Origin: Aculops lycopersici
Lineage: Eukaryota > Arthropoda > Arachnida > Trombidiformes > Eriophyidae
Assembly: GCA_015350385.1 (NCBI GenBank)
Contig: WNKI01000004.1
Span: forward strand, 2,472,448 to 2,536,447
Reading direction: 5' to 3'
DNA: 64,000 bases
Part shown: one piece after another, positions 1 through 13,300 of the stretch
Layout: each line of letters begins with the position of its first letter
Position numbering within the stretch: the stretch's first letter is position 1
Translations under genes and position numbers: made by a program
The notes under the pieces: generated by a model
Told to the model about the DNA's origin: nothing
Seen by the model: only the letters and a program-made list of their open reading frames with translations
Databases searched by the model: none

Positions 1-402
1 AACACAAAAAACAATCACACAAATTCCATTGCTGTCAAATGACATTACAAACCACATGTACAATGATTGAATTCAACATTATATTAAATCATCGGCTTAA
101 AATTAAAAAGCGATACAACCTGTCGAATCTGGGCATTTCATTCCATATTCTGTTTTTTCTCTAATTAGACTTTGGCCTTCGTTCGAATTTGGCGCCCTGA
201 ATTGCATCCATTTCCACGGCTCATTCCAGCACACAGGCTTCTTTGCGAAAACACATGACACGTGCGTCTGTTGTGCATGCGTTTTGACTTTAACTTTCAA
301 CTTCTCTCCACCTGATTGCCAACTTTATATCTTAGAATTAATCTGTTAGCACTTAATTATGTATTATTAATAAACTTATATCATACATTAAAGTGAATCA
401 TA
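1..402. other. Upstream region of the NOL6 gene
   Basis: AT-rich stretch before the NOL6 start codon, presumably carrying its promoter and 5' UTR. A short minus-strand frame (103-300, ending in Gly-Cys-Ile-Ala-Phe) is open, preceded by a possible acceptor (cag/gtgg near 310). There is no room for an upstream exon without overlapping NOL6, so I do not call it a gene. Confidence 0.4.
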
Positions 403-3400
403 ATGACTACCCAACTGGAGTTGGAGCAAAAGCCCTTCATTGAGCTGCAAATCGAAGCTCTCGTTGAAGAGAATTGCATCAAGAGGAAACGCGTGAACAA
501 GTTCATTGACGACTTCGAAGATCTCATTGTATCAATCAAGAAGCTAAATTATGACAAGATACTCAACAGAACCTTTCGGTTGCCTATCATTGGCCGTCCA
601 AATTCCATGGATGCCGACTACCCTAAGCAGTTCAAATTTATTCCACCTGAAGGGGTACAAGTGATAGGAGGTTTCAGAACTGCAACTGCCTTGAAAAGAA
701 CCAACTTTGTCGATTTGGCCATCGAAATGCCAGCCGAGTGTTTGAAAGAGAAAGATATCAAGAATCAGAGGTATCATCAGAAGCGTGCCTTATATATGGC
801 TCAGCTTGGTCATTTGCTTGGTGGTTCTTTGGGTATGAAATTGATCGAGAAGTTGGAGTTCAAATATCATCAAGGCGACTTTCTTAAACCAGTCTTACTG
901 ATTATACCTCAGTGTCCAAAGGTTAGGAAAACGACAACATTTCAGCTATTCGTCTACCCAGAGCAAGATTCGCCTCTCAAGTTGACCTCGCTGAAACCAT
1001 CGCATGGAAATGTAGCTCCAAAATGGTTCTTCGAAAACTATTCTTTTCCCAACTTGGATGACGACAAACTCGAAATATTCATGTTAGGTGATAGCGATGT
1101 CAGCCCCTCGCCATTCTATAATTCTAGCATTCTATTTGATATTGAAATGATCCCAAATTCGAACATATTATTCGAACAAATAGGTGTCCAGAGTAACAGC
1201 ATTACAGAGGCTCTTATGTTAACCAAGATCTGGCTTTATCAAAGAGTTTTGCATCACCACTTTTCATTCATCATGTCCATGTTTGTAGCTTACCTGCAGA
1301 CCAATCAAATAATCCACCAAAATATGAGCTCATATCAAATATTCAAAGTGATTATAAAAGCCATTGCAACTTCAGATTGGGCTGGTGCAGGACTGAGTTA
1401 CTTTGAAGACAACAGCGAGAATATTGGCGAGTTCAAGAAGATGTTTCCAGTTGTTTTTCTGTCACCCTCAGGTAAACTGAATCTATGCTACAACATTACA
1501 ATAGACTTGTACAATCGACTCAAGCATGAAGCAGAAATATCCCAAATTACCCTTTCGAAGAATTGTCCAGATAACTTCGAGCTCCTATTTTTGAAGAAGT
1601 TGGACTTTGTGAACAAATTTGATGCAATAGTACATCTACCAAAGTGTACCAGAAAACTGCCAGTGAAACTGGAGTACTTGAGGAAGTTTATGGATCATGG
1701 AGTATTCATACCGAGAGTTTACTCTGAAAATATTCTTAATCTCATTGAACGAGCGCTAACTGATCGGGTCACACTAATCCAGCAAAGTTCCCAACATCTC
1801 CTATTAGACAAGCGATGGAATCTCAAGAGCATTCCCTATGATCCAAGTAACGAGGACAATACATTCACATTGGGCTTATTAATCGACCCCGAAAAGTCTC
1901 TGAGGATTATCGACATCGGACCCGAGGCGCAAACACCCGAAGCCGAAGAGTTCAGGAAGTTTTGGGACCCAAAATGTCAATTGCGCTTGCAAAATGGAGT
2001 TATTAGCGAGACCGTTGTATGGCACGTGGAAAACTTTAGCCAACGCCGTGCAATAATCAAGTACATCCTAACTCATGCTTTGAAGAAGGCTGATATCCAA
2101 ACTGTGATTTTACATTACACTATTCTAGAGAAATTTTTAACACTAGGCAATGTATATTTCCAATGGCGGGATGATGTTGTTTCGTGGGCTACTGAGGTAC
2201 CCAAAAATGGAGCGGCTACCAAGAGAAAGCATGACGAAAGTGGTGAAGGGGTTGATGATGATGACGACGACGATGAGAACGGGGAGAATGTAGACAAGAG
2301 ACAAAACCGGAAACCAATCGGAGTTGGCGAGGAGATCTTTCAGAAGGCACTGAACTCATACAATCAACTGAACAAACTAGTTCGTGGAATCGAGAAAATG
2401 AAACACTCCATTACAAGTATTCAGCCAATGTCACATCACTTGAGAGCAACCGCAGTCTTTCCACCTCTTCCGGTTTGTTTGCAAATCAAAGACAAATCGT
2501 TGAAGAAGAGCAAGGGTGTTACATTGTTTCCGGAGAACTTTGAGAAGGCGGGTAAAATATTGCACATTGAACCGATTGAGATTTTGCTCACGCTAGATAG
2601 TACAGGCAAATGGCCAAATGATTATGAGGCATTGGAAGCGGCTCAAGCCGATTATTTAATTCAGCTCGGGGAACAGTTAAAGGAGCAAGAATATAGTGTC
2701 AAGTTTGCTGAAAACTATCTAGATGTCCTCCATGGACAATTTGTGTTTAGGCTTAGAATCAAGTGCCCAAAGGAATTGGCGCTAGTCTCTTCATCACGGA
2801 GCAAATTAGAGTTTCAAAAGCGACGAATGGAGCTAGAGATCTTGCCAAGAGTGCATGCTCATTTGGATCAGCTGTATCGCGAGCGTCCAGCTTTCGGATT
2901 GACGTGTCGCTTGGTGAAACGTTGGCTTGCATGCCAACTGATGACTGATTATCTAAGCGATCTTACTATCGAGCTAATGATTGCCAACTTATTCCTCCAG
3001 CCAGAGCCGTACACTGAACCCTCCAGTAGCCTATGCGGTTTCCAAAGATTTCTCTCGCTAGTAGCCAACTACGACTGGAATACTTTGCCACTGATTGTAA
3101 ATTTTGACGACCAACTTAAGCTAGATGATATCAGAAAACTTCGCGACTCCATGCTTGAGGATCGGGATAAGTTCCCGCCAATTGTGATATGCACCCCTTG
3201 CGACAAGGACATTTCACCGTGGACCAAGTCGGACTTAACTGAGGAAAAGTTTGAGTTATTGGTAAGACTTTGCAAGAAAGGATATGAGTTTTTCATCAAG
3301 AGTGTGCTACACAAAACAGCTCCAGTGAATGATGAAATTAAGGCTTTATTCATGCCGAACTTTAAGACATTCGATCTACTCATTCGACTCAACTCGCAGG

Positions 3401-3729
3401 TGGTTCAAAATTTCTTCATGACCATAGAGCCGCCAAAGAATTACAAGCTCTACGGAAGGGAGCCGTCAACAAAGCAAGCTAGTGCCATGAAGGTAATGCC
3501 AATTGTTGGTTTAAATGTTGTCGAGGAATTTGTTAGACTACTCAGGAGCAAGTTTGATCGTGTTGCTCTGTTCTTATATGACAGATATGGCCAGAGAATC
3601 ATCGGAGTTTCTCTAAAACCTGAATCCGAGAAAATTCTAAAGGGAGACCTGAAGTCATTTCTAAAGGATATCAAGTCTATGGGTGCCAAAATGGTTGATA
3701 CGATCACCATGGTGAAGCACGAGAGATAA
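403..3729 (+). CDS. NOL6: Nucleolar protein 6 (NOL6/NRAP, UTP22 family)
   Basis: Intronless 1108-codon gene, close to the usual length of metazoan NOL6 (about 1150). NOL6/Utp22 is a nucleolar scaffold of the UTP-C module in the small-subunit processome and acts in early 18S rRNA maturation; it has catalytically dead nucleotidyltransferase-like folds. Family features seen include the N-terminal block with RTFRLP and later PNSMDADYP, the middle WHVENFSQRR region, and the C-terminal blocks around GLTCRLVKRWLACQL and the FDRVALFLYDRYG-like segment near residues 1045-1060. A run of seven Asp (about residue 615) forms a lineage-specific acidic linker. ATG 403 is the first methionine and sits in an AT-rich 5' leader. 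The 3' end converges on the Sidestep-like gene, whose probable poly(A) signal on the minus strand (TTTATT at 3765-3770) lies just past the NOL6 stop. Confidence 0.93.
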   Translation: MTTQLELEQKPFIELQIEALVEENCIKRKRVNKFIDDFEDLIVSIKKLNYDKILNRTFRLPIIGRPNSMDADYPKQFKFIPPEGVQVIGGFRTATALKRTNFVDLAIEMPAECLKEKDIKNQRYHQKRALYMAQLGHLLGGSLGMKLIEKLEFKYHQGDFLKPVLLIIPQCPKVRKTTTFQLFVYPEQDSPLKLTSLKPSHGNVAPKWFFENYSFPNLDDDKLEIFMLGDSDVSPSPFYNSSILFDIEMIPNSNILFEQIGVQSNSITEALMLTKIWLYQRVLHHHFSFIMSMFVAYLQTNQIIHQNMSSYQIFKVIIKAIATSDWAGAGLSYFEDNSENIGEFKKMFPVVFLSPSGKLNLCYNITIDLYNRLKHEAEISQITLSKNCPDNFELLFLKKLDFVNKFDAIVHLPKCTRKLPVKLEYLRKFMDHGVFIPRVYSENILNLIERALTDRVTLIQQSSQHLLLDKRWNLKSIPYDPSNEDNTFTLGLLIDPEKSLRIIDIGPEAQTPEAEEFRKFWDPKCQLRLQNGVISETVVWHVENFSQRRAIIKYILTHALKKADIQTVILHYTILEKFLTLGNVYFQWRDDVVSWATEVPKNGAATKRKHDESGEGVDDDDDDDENGENVDKRQNRKPIGVGEEIFQKALNSYNQLNKLVRGIEKMKHSITSIQPMSHHLRATAVFPPLPVCLQIKDKSLKKSKGVTLFPENFEKAGKILHIEPIEILLTLDSTGKWPNDYEALEAAQADYLIQLGEQLKEQEYSVKFAENYLDVLHGQFVFRLRIKCPKELALVSSSRSKLEFQKRRMELEILPRVHAHLDQLYRERPAFGLTCRLVKRWLACQLMTDYLSDLTIELMIANLFLQPEPYTEPSSSLCGFQRFLSLVANYDWNTLPLIVNFDDQLKLDDIRKLRDSMLEDRDKFPPIVICTPCDKDISPWTKSDLTEEKFELLVRLCKKGYEFFIKSVLHKTAPVNDEIKALFMPNFKTFDLLIRLNSQVVQNFFMTIEPPKNYKLYGREPSTKQASAMKVMPIVGLNVVEEFVRLLRSKFDRVALFLYDRYGQRIIGVSLKPESEKILKGDLKSFLKDIKSMGAKMVDTITMVKHER

Positions 3730-4388
3730 TTTAGGTAATATTTCGCAGTTAAATAATAGTAACTTTTATTAACTTGAATGCTTTGCTTGCTTAACTTGGC
3801 TTGATGAAGGCTCTCACTGGAGTGCATCATTTGGATATCACAGTTTTGTTTATAAATCAATGTTAATTTAGCCCTCATATAGCTCGTTAATTAATTTCTC
3901 TCGATGGTCCGTTATTCTTCTGGTCTTTGGCCTTTTTGTTTTCAGTTGAAAGGGTTGATGTTTTTCTAGTATAGAGGTGAGATTAGCTTGGTTGTGCGGA
4001 CTTTTGCGTAGATTGCATGAGCCGCTATCTGATCCGCTGAAGGCTTGTTGTTGTTGCGCTTGACATTTGCAACGGGACACCATTGGTTATGCCTGCCGAG
4101 CTCGACAGCTGGCTTGGTTGCAAGGATGTACTTATGTTTGGCGTTGTCACTGTCCCTGACTTGCCACTATTAGTAGCGGTGTGTCGAAGGGCAGAGTTTG
4201 GGATCGGCAACGAACTGCTCGCGAGATAGCGGCGGCGAGCCAATGGCGACGTCCTTTCGGCATTCAGAGCCAAGATTGGCGCTATTCGTGGACAGTGCAT
4301 TGGTTCCGGTCGATGGGGAGCCAATCGAGCAAGAGGACGACTGAAGCACGGTTACGAATCTGATGTGGTGATTGAGCGGAAGTGCATC
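3730..4388. other. Convergent 3' UTR space between NOL6 and the Sidestep-like gene
   Basis: No coding frame of its own. The plus strand reads TTTATT at 3765-3770, which is AATAAA on the minus strand. The Sidestep-like transcript may therefore carry a 3' UTR of about 620 nt ending almost at the NOL6 stop codon. No canonical AATAAA was seen for NOL6 itself. Confidence 0.4.
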
Positions 4389-7300
4389 CTATCGATTGGC
4401 TAGCTCCGATGTCTGCTGTTGGTCGTAGTTGGCATTGGCATTGGCTTCGGCGGTAGTAGTGGTGGAGGTTGTGGTGTTTGTGGTAGTGGTAGAGGCGTTA
4501 GCAAAATAGGATTGCTGGTGATGACTGTGGTTGTAATGATCATTTGCAACCATCAGTCTTTCGAGCAGGAGATCCGAGGATTCAATGTACTCGCTTTGCG
4601 GTAGATTGGTTGCCTTGTTTCCACTGATTTCCGCGGGATGGAGCAAGTGGATAAAGTTAACCTGATCGCTGGAGTTCGTTGAATGCTGTTGTCCATTTGC
4701 AGTGACGAGTTCCGACCATTGAACTTGTTGTTGTAATCGGTGGTGATGATGATGCAACGAGAATCCATTGGAGACGCAACCTGACGGCTCGTCGCTTATT
4801 ATCGACGACGAGTTGGGTCTTTGTTGTAGTAGTCGTTGTCGTTGTCGTGGTCGACGTGGTAGTTGTTGGTGTTGGTGATGATAAACCTGAACATCGCCGC
4901 CGCCGTCAAGCTGATGGGGATTTAGGCTGGAGAAACAATCGTTTGTCGATCCGTTGCAATACAATTGTAGCTGCTGCTGGTTTGTTGTTGTAGTTGTTGC
5001 GGTCGAGGAGATTGAGGCCGTTGAGGCCAAATCGATGGGACTGCCACCTGCCATGTTGGCGAGCGAATTCATCTGGTTAGGGTTATTGTCATTGTTTCCA
5101 GTTGGCGCAACTCCGGCGGTTGCATAGTAGCTATTAGTTGCTGCTGCTGCCGCTTGGAGCTCGGCGATGCTCATAAAACTCACAGGTTGCAAATTTGCAT
5201 CGCTAATTATGCGCTCAAGGCTACAGCCATTTACGTGCTGCTGCTGCTGCTGTTGGTTGCTCAACTGTATCAATCTCTGCTGCTGATGTAGCGACTGGCT
5301 GGATTGTAAAGCTGCTTGGTTGGCGGCGGTAGCGGCGCCATTTGAATGAGACCCGTCGACAGTGAAGCTCGATTCTTGTTGCTGGGCCACCGGATGGCTA
5401 ACGCTAGCCGTCGAGCGTGACCTGCTTACACGAGCCGCTTGAAGTCCGTATCGTTGGCTCTCTAAACCGAACTGCCGCTGCTGGTTGTGGTGGTGTGATT
5501 CCCGTGCACCACCACCATCGCCAACGTTGCTCAGGTGTAGCTGTTGCGCTTGAGCAGGTGCGCCGGCCGTGGTTGTGATATTGCCGATGCCGGCGCCATT
5601 GGCTTGATACCGCTGCCTGGATAGAAGACGCGCGTCCAGCGTGGCGCTCGGATAGAAGGAAGGCCGCGGTTGTGGTGGTTGCTTCTGTGTGGCCACGTTC
5701 GCTGCTGCCACTACTTGACTGATATCGCAACAGCCACTTCCGGTCGCCGCAGAAGACAAGGCCGCCAGGTTGACCTGCTGCATGAGATGCACATTTGAAT
5801 CGCCGCTTGCCCGATCCTCGTCCAGATCCTCGTTGTCGCTAGCATTGGATTCCGTTTGAGATTGAACAACATTCTTCTCGCTATCATTGCAACCATTCAG
5901 ATTCAACTGGCGCCGGCCCAACTGTTTACCGCCACTTGAAGCAAGTCGGTGCAACTTTCCACTGGCCGCCGTGGAGCTCGAGCAAGTGGACGAGCTCGAG
6001 GCGCCCGACGAGCGACAGTTGCGAGTCTCACTTCCGGCTGATTCTGAACGGCCAGCGCAGAGGCCCAAACGAGAGTATCGATGCAAAACTAGCAGGGCAA
6101 CCAGCGAACCCAGTAGCACTAGGCACACGCTAGTTATGAGCAATGCGTCCGACAGATCCATTAGCTGATTATTGATCGCAATTGAATTTCCATTGCCACG
6201 TGTGCGGCTGGCAAGTGGTCGGCTTGAGCCGCCTCCAGTTGGCGACATTAGGTTTGCCGCATCTTTGTTAGAGGAAGCCGGATCGTCACTCCCACTAGCA
6301 CTGCCGCTGCCAGCCACTTGAGCCACATTAGGGACCCCAAAGAGACGGCCCAATGATCGCGACCACAAGTCGAGCAGGAAGTTTGTGTCAGATTGTCTTT
6401 GTGATTGTTGCTGTTGGTGTGGCTTCCACTTGCCGGTGGCGGCGTATTTGCCACCGTGCTGCTGGTCCATGGCCGCGTTGCCCGACGCCAAGTGGTTGCC
6501 CGTCCGTTGAATTGAGTGGCCGGCGCCGCTAGGTCCGCTAGTGGATCGGGTCGAGATGAGAGCGGCCATGAGATTTTGCTGCTGCTGCTGCTCACTTATG
6601 GGCTCCAACTTTGGCTTGCTGTCTCCTTGCGCCGTCTGTCTATTTAGCGACATATCGGAAGTTGTGCGCAACCTAACCACCGAGGGGTAGCGAGGCGCGG
6701 CCAAATTTTGGTCGGAGTCATACAATGGCGACAGGTATACGTGCAACTCGTAGCTTGACAGTGGTTTTAGATTGGTGACTGAAAACAGAGGCTCAGGCAA
6801 ATGGCCAGAGTCCAAGTTTGCCTCTAGTTCTAGATCTTGGTCGAAAAAGTTGTCATTGTCGTCGTTGTTGGCGCTGCTGCTGATGCCATAGTTGCCGTCT
6901 ACGTCGCCTGATACATGGTTCGCCTCAGAGCCACCAGCCACAAACTCGCTCGTGTCGCTAGGTGCCGTTTTCGTCGATCGTCCGTTAACTCGATAAACAG
7001 CCACAGAGAAGCTGTAGCCTTTTTGCGTCATTGCAGGTTGCTGCTGTTGCTGGGACACAACCAACTGGCAGCCGAGCGACACTGAGGTTGCCGTTACGTT
7101 GACGGCCAAGCAGCTGATTGGTTGCGCATCACTGGGATCTGCGCTGGGCAAAGTTTTGCGCACAAGTACCAGGTAATTGAACGAGAGGAGCGTTAAGTTG
7201 GTTAGTTTTTGTTGGTTTCGTTTATTTGCTATTCGGTTTAGTTTTCGGCCAGTTTATCGGCTGCCGCAAACAGACGACACTCTCGAGTGGCTCCAGTGGC

Positions 7301-10300
7301 CAAACTCTCACCCTCTCGGCTGGCAAAACGGGCACGTGGTTATTATCACTCGCTGTCGCTATGCTGCGAGCGGCGCTTGCCGCTCACTTGCCTGTGGTTT
7401 CCGGTTTGCGTCAAGCGAGTTAGTGGCTCGCTTGTGTCCGCTTCGTTGCACTCGGAGTCTCTTTAACTCTAAGCAGCGGCGACACGAGAGTTAGCCACCA
7501 ACCAAACTGCCGGTTGAGTTGGTGGCCAAGTTTCTTCTCTCTCCCACCACCGATTCGCTTTGTTCAGTCGCTAGCAAGTTTTGCAGGTAAGTGGGTATGT
7601 TAAGCAAACTAAACTTACCTGGCGCTTGGAGCTCGTAGACGCAAGCGACTTTTTGCTCGCCTATTGAATTCTTTGCCACACAATACAATTGGCCATAATC
7701 TAGCTCAGAGTCAACCAGGTACTCTAATTGCGAGCTCACCATCACAAGATCCTCGGTTGCTGTTGGCGGTGCCATTGGCCTCGTTGTAAGTTCTTTTTCA
7801 GCCTCAACTTCTACTTTTCCAGCAACGTCGCCGCCGTACTTCCGGCTTGCAGGTTTGCCGCCAAAGTTGCGCCGCGGTGACTCATCGCCGTCGCCGTTAA
7901 TCGTTTCCTCGAGCTTATTATTGTTATTATTGTAACTTGCTGGCTTTAATCGACTGCTCGGCGGTCCGCTCGACTGCTCCATGTCTAAAGGCGATTGCTG
8001 AGTTGGCGTCGCCGTTGCCGACGCAGATCCAACCTGCGGCTTGCGGTTTTTGGCCAACGAAGGGGAGAAGATCTTATCCGCTTGGCGCGTGGCCAGCACT
8101 CGCCGCTCCGTGTGACTGTTGTTCAGGTACCAGGTGATCTCCACTTCCGGCGGGTCGGCGGCCATGCGGCACAGGAAGCGCGACTTTGTGTTCAGTGGCA
8201 AGTCGCGCTGGCCGACGAGTTGGATTTGGTTGCCCATCGTCGTCGTCGATTGTTGTAACTTGTGGTTGTTTTTTTGGAGTAACATTAGCTGTCTCTGTTG
8301 CGGACTTAATGTTGCCATTGCTGGCGGCGGACGACAAATGGGCGCATCTGTTTGTTTTATTTTTATTTTTTCAGTCGGTTGGTTGGAAGTAGAAAGATTA
8401 CGACGAGTCAGTCAGTCAGTCGATTGGTTTGTTGCTGGTGAGTATCAAAAATCTAAGCAGAATAGAGGGGCAAGTTCCAAGCACAAAGATGGAGAGGTAA
8501 ATGGTTGGATACTTACGTAACACGCGCAACTTGATCCGGTTGCTCTCACTCAATCCCTCGCTATTGGAGGCCACACAGGCGTAGTGGCCACGTTGCTCCA
8601 GTTTCACTCGTTGCAAGACCAATGAGTTATTGCTTATAATTAACCCGTCATGTTGCGAGCTATGCAGCTGCTCACTTGAAACAACCTTGAAATCGACATT
8701 CGCTCTCGATGCCCCGAGGCTATGGGCTTGCGTTTCGGACATGGGCTCAACGGTCAACTCGTTTATGGGCAGCTCGTTGTGGAGCCAAGTGATCTCTTTG
8801 ACAGGCGGATTTGCGTCGACGTGGCAAACGAAGTATATATCACTGAATTCCTTGATTGCATCGCTCAGCATCCGGTTGCCCAATTCGAGCTTGAGTCTCG
8901 GAGGATCTGTTTTCGAAAAGAGTTTTTTGCATCCATAATTAGATGATGGTCGACGAAAGTTGCCTGATAGCCATGATCGGATTATAACGTGACATATGGA
9001 TACTTACAATGGACGGTTAGTTGGAGGGAATCCTCGATCGCAGTTGCGCCTAGAGGCGACAGCGGTGGTTGGTTTCTTGAATTATTCCGACTGTTCAATA
9101 ACTCGCTTAATTTCACATTCTCGGCTCGACAAACCAACGAGGCTCCGTTGTGCCCGCGCTCCAAGTTTAAACTCAGCCTTGAGTGGCTGGCGTTTCCGGT
9201 TGCCTCGTCTACCTGAAGCGACAGTTTCGGCTCAAGTCGCTTGCCATCCAGAAACCAGGTTAACTTTGCGGGCGGCCGGGAGCCACTGGTTGAACATTGG
9301 AACTCCGTCAGGTGGCCGGCAGAGTGCGCGTTGCGCTGACTCGCCTCCTTGCCACTACCCGACGCATGGATTTTGACGTCGAGAGGGCGCACTAATTTTT
9401 GCAATTGTAGTGAGAAGCGAAGGGAGAAGTTAATCAGTTTGTGTCGGGATTGATAATTCCTCGACCAGCAAGATGAAGATTAATTAGATTCTTGCCAAGC
9501 GTCGTCTAGACAAAAAATAGCCATGCGCGACTTTACATGCATGACATCGAATCTGTATTCACAATACGAGATTGTTGGCCCAACAATCTCGGATAACTCC
9601 AATTAGAAAATGCAAATCAATGAACCAGTTAGCTCCATTCAGTCGCTCGGTCATTCATTCGCCTTCGAAATAAATGGCTCCCGGCCAAAGGCTAAATGAA
9701 ACAGCAAGAGATAAGATGGAGAAATACTCACAGTAGACATCGAGAGAAACTTGTTTGGTTCGGACGAGCGGAAGTGAAACAGGAGGGTCACTTTGTTGTC
9801 GTTGGACTTGCAGCAGCTGCTGCTGTTGCTGACTGGATGCCAGCTGATGAGGCCGCGCCAATTGCTGGTAAATGACGTTCACGAGTCCATTAACTCGCGA
9901 GGCACTTGTCAGTCCGGCGGAAGTGGCGGCCTGCACTAGAGTGCCGCTCTTATCTCGGTGGTCGTGGTTGTTGTTGCTGTTGTCGTCCTCCTCCTCCTTC
10001 TTTAGGTGGTTGCTACTAATCGCAGGCGAGGGCAATTGTAGTGGATGCAGCGAGGCCAACTCAACGGCCAGGTGCGCCGTTAGGTTACCTGAGTTGTCAT
10101 CTGACAAACTCCTGTCAAGCTCGCTAGTGGTGGCGGCGGCCTGCAACATGGAACTTGGTGTCAACACTGAGTTGCCACCGATGCCGCCACCACTCGCCAT
10201 TGACCTGAATGCAGACTCGCGCGCCCTTTCAATGGCGTCCACTAATTGGCGCGTTGCACTACTAGCACCAGAGACCATTTCCTGCTGCGGCACCTCACCT

Positions 10301-13300
10301 GCTCGCTGTCCACTTCCGGCGGCCAGCGAGGGCGGCGCAAACAGCTTGATCAGAGTGCGCAAATCGTAGTGCAAATTTGAGGCCTGGCACTCGAATTGAG
10401 CGTAAGTTTGTTGCTGTATCAATTTCGTTGTTGGTTGCGTTAAATTTACCTGTTTCGTATTGTGACCTGCAGCATCGCGCTTGCTCATATCGAGGTGGTC
10501 ATTTTGTACCAATGGCGAATCGCTATATTGTGGTGAATGAGCTGCAGCCGACCAAGGCGACGATGAACCCGGCGAACCAAGGGAGCTCAAGCGGAGCACA
10601 TTGACGGAAGTTGTGATGGACTCATGGACGGGCAACTCGAGTAGCTGACTGGAAGTTACCAGTCTGCCACTTGGCTGATTGGTGGCACTTTGACTTTTGC
10701 TTCCCGGAGACTGCCGGTTTCTATTGTTGCCGTAGTTATTTGAGTCTGAGGAAGAAGAAGAAGAGGCAAACTCCGAGAGCAAGAGATCGTTGGCCGACTG
10801 CGCGTAGTCAGTGGACGTGGATATCGACGCAAAGCTTGAGTCTTGCTGGCCGTTGGACGCGACCGAGGTCCAGTTGTTGCTATCTGCTTGCTGGCGAGCC
10901 AAATACTCAAACTCAGGCCACTGGCGCCACTCTACATAGAGGGACTCGACCAGCGAGGATAATGATGAAGACGATGACGATGATGAATCCTCCAGGCTAA
11001 TTGAATTTGGCGCCACTGGTGTCACGTTGCTTCCGCTAATATCGTCTCGCTGATTTCTGCTCGGCGGCCGTGAGGAAGCGCTTGAGTTTGTGCCGAAGGA
11101 GGACGAGGCTAGGAGCTTTGGGTCGCGTAGTGCGAGGAAATCATTAAGCGTCAAATAGGAGTCATCTATCACTTTGTTTCCCTGTTTCCATATTACTGCT
11201 GGCGCCGGACGACCTGCGCAGTCCGGCAAAATTGGCGTTGGTTTCGTTGGTTTTGGGTTGATTTTGGTTGGTTTTGGTTCGTGTTGGGCAAGTGAGAGGA
11301 CGAGAGAAAGAGCAGGCATTTGTTAGTATATCGTTGTTTGCTAGAGTTCGTTTCATTAGAGTTAAGGGCGGGTTGGGGACATAAGTGAGCGAGAGATCTT
11401 CCGCCGACTGAAGTGGTGGTCGTAATCAATTTGAATTTTCTGCGCTGTGTTTGAATGTTTCTGCTTGGCAAGCTCGCTTTTATACACTGAATTTTTAGTT
11501 TCACAACCATCACTTCCCAAGCACTGCACAAGCTAGACAGACACAGATACTCGAGTGGTCTTTCATTCATTCATTCAATTTGCTTGCTGGGTGCCTGGCT
11601 GGCTAGCTAGCTTGGCCGGCTCGTGTTTGTTGAGGCGGAAAATTTCCTGTTTAAAGGCTGCCACTACCAATGATCTGAGCATTCGACGACGACTGTTCAG
11701 CATTGGGCCAATCCAATTCCAATATCGAACTGCATGCTTGCATCAAATACAAACGCCAGTACATAGTATAGCGGCTCGGTCATTGAAAAGTAGCAGTGTT
11801 ATTCAGTAAACAGGCAAGCTAGCCAAGAACAACCGAGCAAAACCAGCGACGGAAATAGTCTCTCAAAGTTCATGTTGTGTGTATATTTGAGTGTATTTGT
11901 GTCCATGTCTCAAAATTTCCAACTCCGAAGATCCAGAAATCTACCAAACAAAGGAGACACGTGGTGGCATTGCAATGGAGAGGCACATCTAACCGACCGA
12001 AACTTACCTCCTTTCGCTAGGCACAATAATGTTAAATCTGAACCCTCGCTTAATGGACCATAAATTTGCTCCATTGGCCGGCCATTTGAGTCTATCACTT
12101 GGACGCTTTTGGGCGGTACTGTCGCCGTTGAGTCGTTGGTTGTTGTCGTTGTTTCGTTTGGGTTCGGTGGGTTTTAAATGTTCCGGTGGCGTGGCGCATG
12201 GTTTCGGTTGAAGCATGGTTGTTGGCAAGGAGAGCAAAAGACAATTTGGTTTCATTTTCATCGTTAGGTCATTGTTAGTTTGTTGGTTGCGCAATAGATG
12301 GAGGCAGGTAAGTTTGGGTGGTCAGTTGGTGCATCCTTTCACTTCGAGTGTCCTAACAACACGAGCTGCTTAAGGGGAAAATAAAAACTTCACTTACCTA
12401 AGACAAAGAGAATCACTAAGAAGTTTTCTCGCGGACGCGAACGATAGTCGATGCGGCACCTGAACTCTGCTTGGTCCTCCTCCTCAAGCGGCGCTAGGTC
12501 CAGGTAAGGGGGCGTGGCGCGCGAGTTAAACCTAGCCCGGCCCTTGTAGGCGTCCGAAACGAAGTGGCGCGCCCCCTGGTTGAGTGGCTTCTGGCGGGCG
12601 TCGACTGTGTAGATGGGCACCGAATTGGACCCCTTGAACCAGAGAACCAGGCCAACGGAGTCGTCGCCCCAATGCGATCCATTGCAAGCAATCCGAACTC
12701 TACTCCCAACGGTGGCCTTGTAGAAGGTGGCTCCTATTTGGTATGTTATTGTTGTTTTTTTTCGGATTGATTTTCGACCCGAAAGGATGATTTAAAGTGG
12801 AGGCGTGGATTAGTATTGGATAGGCGTGGCGGGATATATATATATATTCATTATAAGCTCATCTTGTGGCCTTCTCTATGGAAGCACGAACGTCACCATC
12901 AACTGCATCAACTCTAGAGTAGATTCAGAACTAACTAAACATCGGTGGCCTGCCAACAGCTAACAGTTAGAATAAGCGAGGCAATCATTCTGTCTAAGCG
13001 CCAAATTGACTCCACATCTCAAACCATAATACGCTAAATGCGCGAGTAAACTTAGCACGCTCGCGATGCTGGCCAGTTTGGATGGCCACTTGCGTGCTGG
13101 CGACTATCGATTTCCGTTTCTTGCCCGAGGAAAGTCTGGACAGAGTTTGAACGGTCGAGCTGAGTTTATTTCGGTTTAGTTTGGTGTAGTTTGATTTCAC
13201 TGGCGAGATTTGCCGCCACCAAGCTCCAAATTGATTAATAACTCAACCCACTGGTCGCCCTACTAACGTGCGCCCATTGCCGAGGCACCCGGCCCCAGAT

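Noticed and set aside
103..300. Minus-strand 65-codon frame with a possible acceptor, resembling a terminal exon
   Set aside because: Its upstream exons would have to lie inside or beyond the NOL6 gene on the opposite strand, and no homology was recognised.
5887..6168. Plus-strand frames opposite the Sidestep-like cytoplasmic tail
   Set aside because: These are antisense shadows of a GC-rich, repetitive coding exon, with no independent features.
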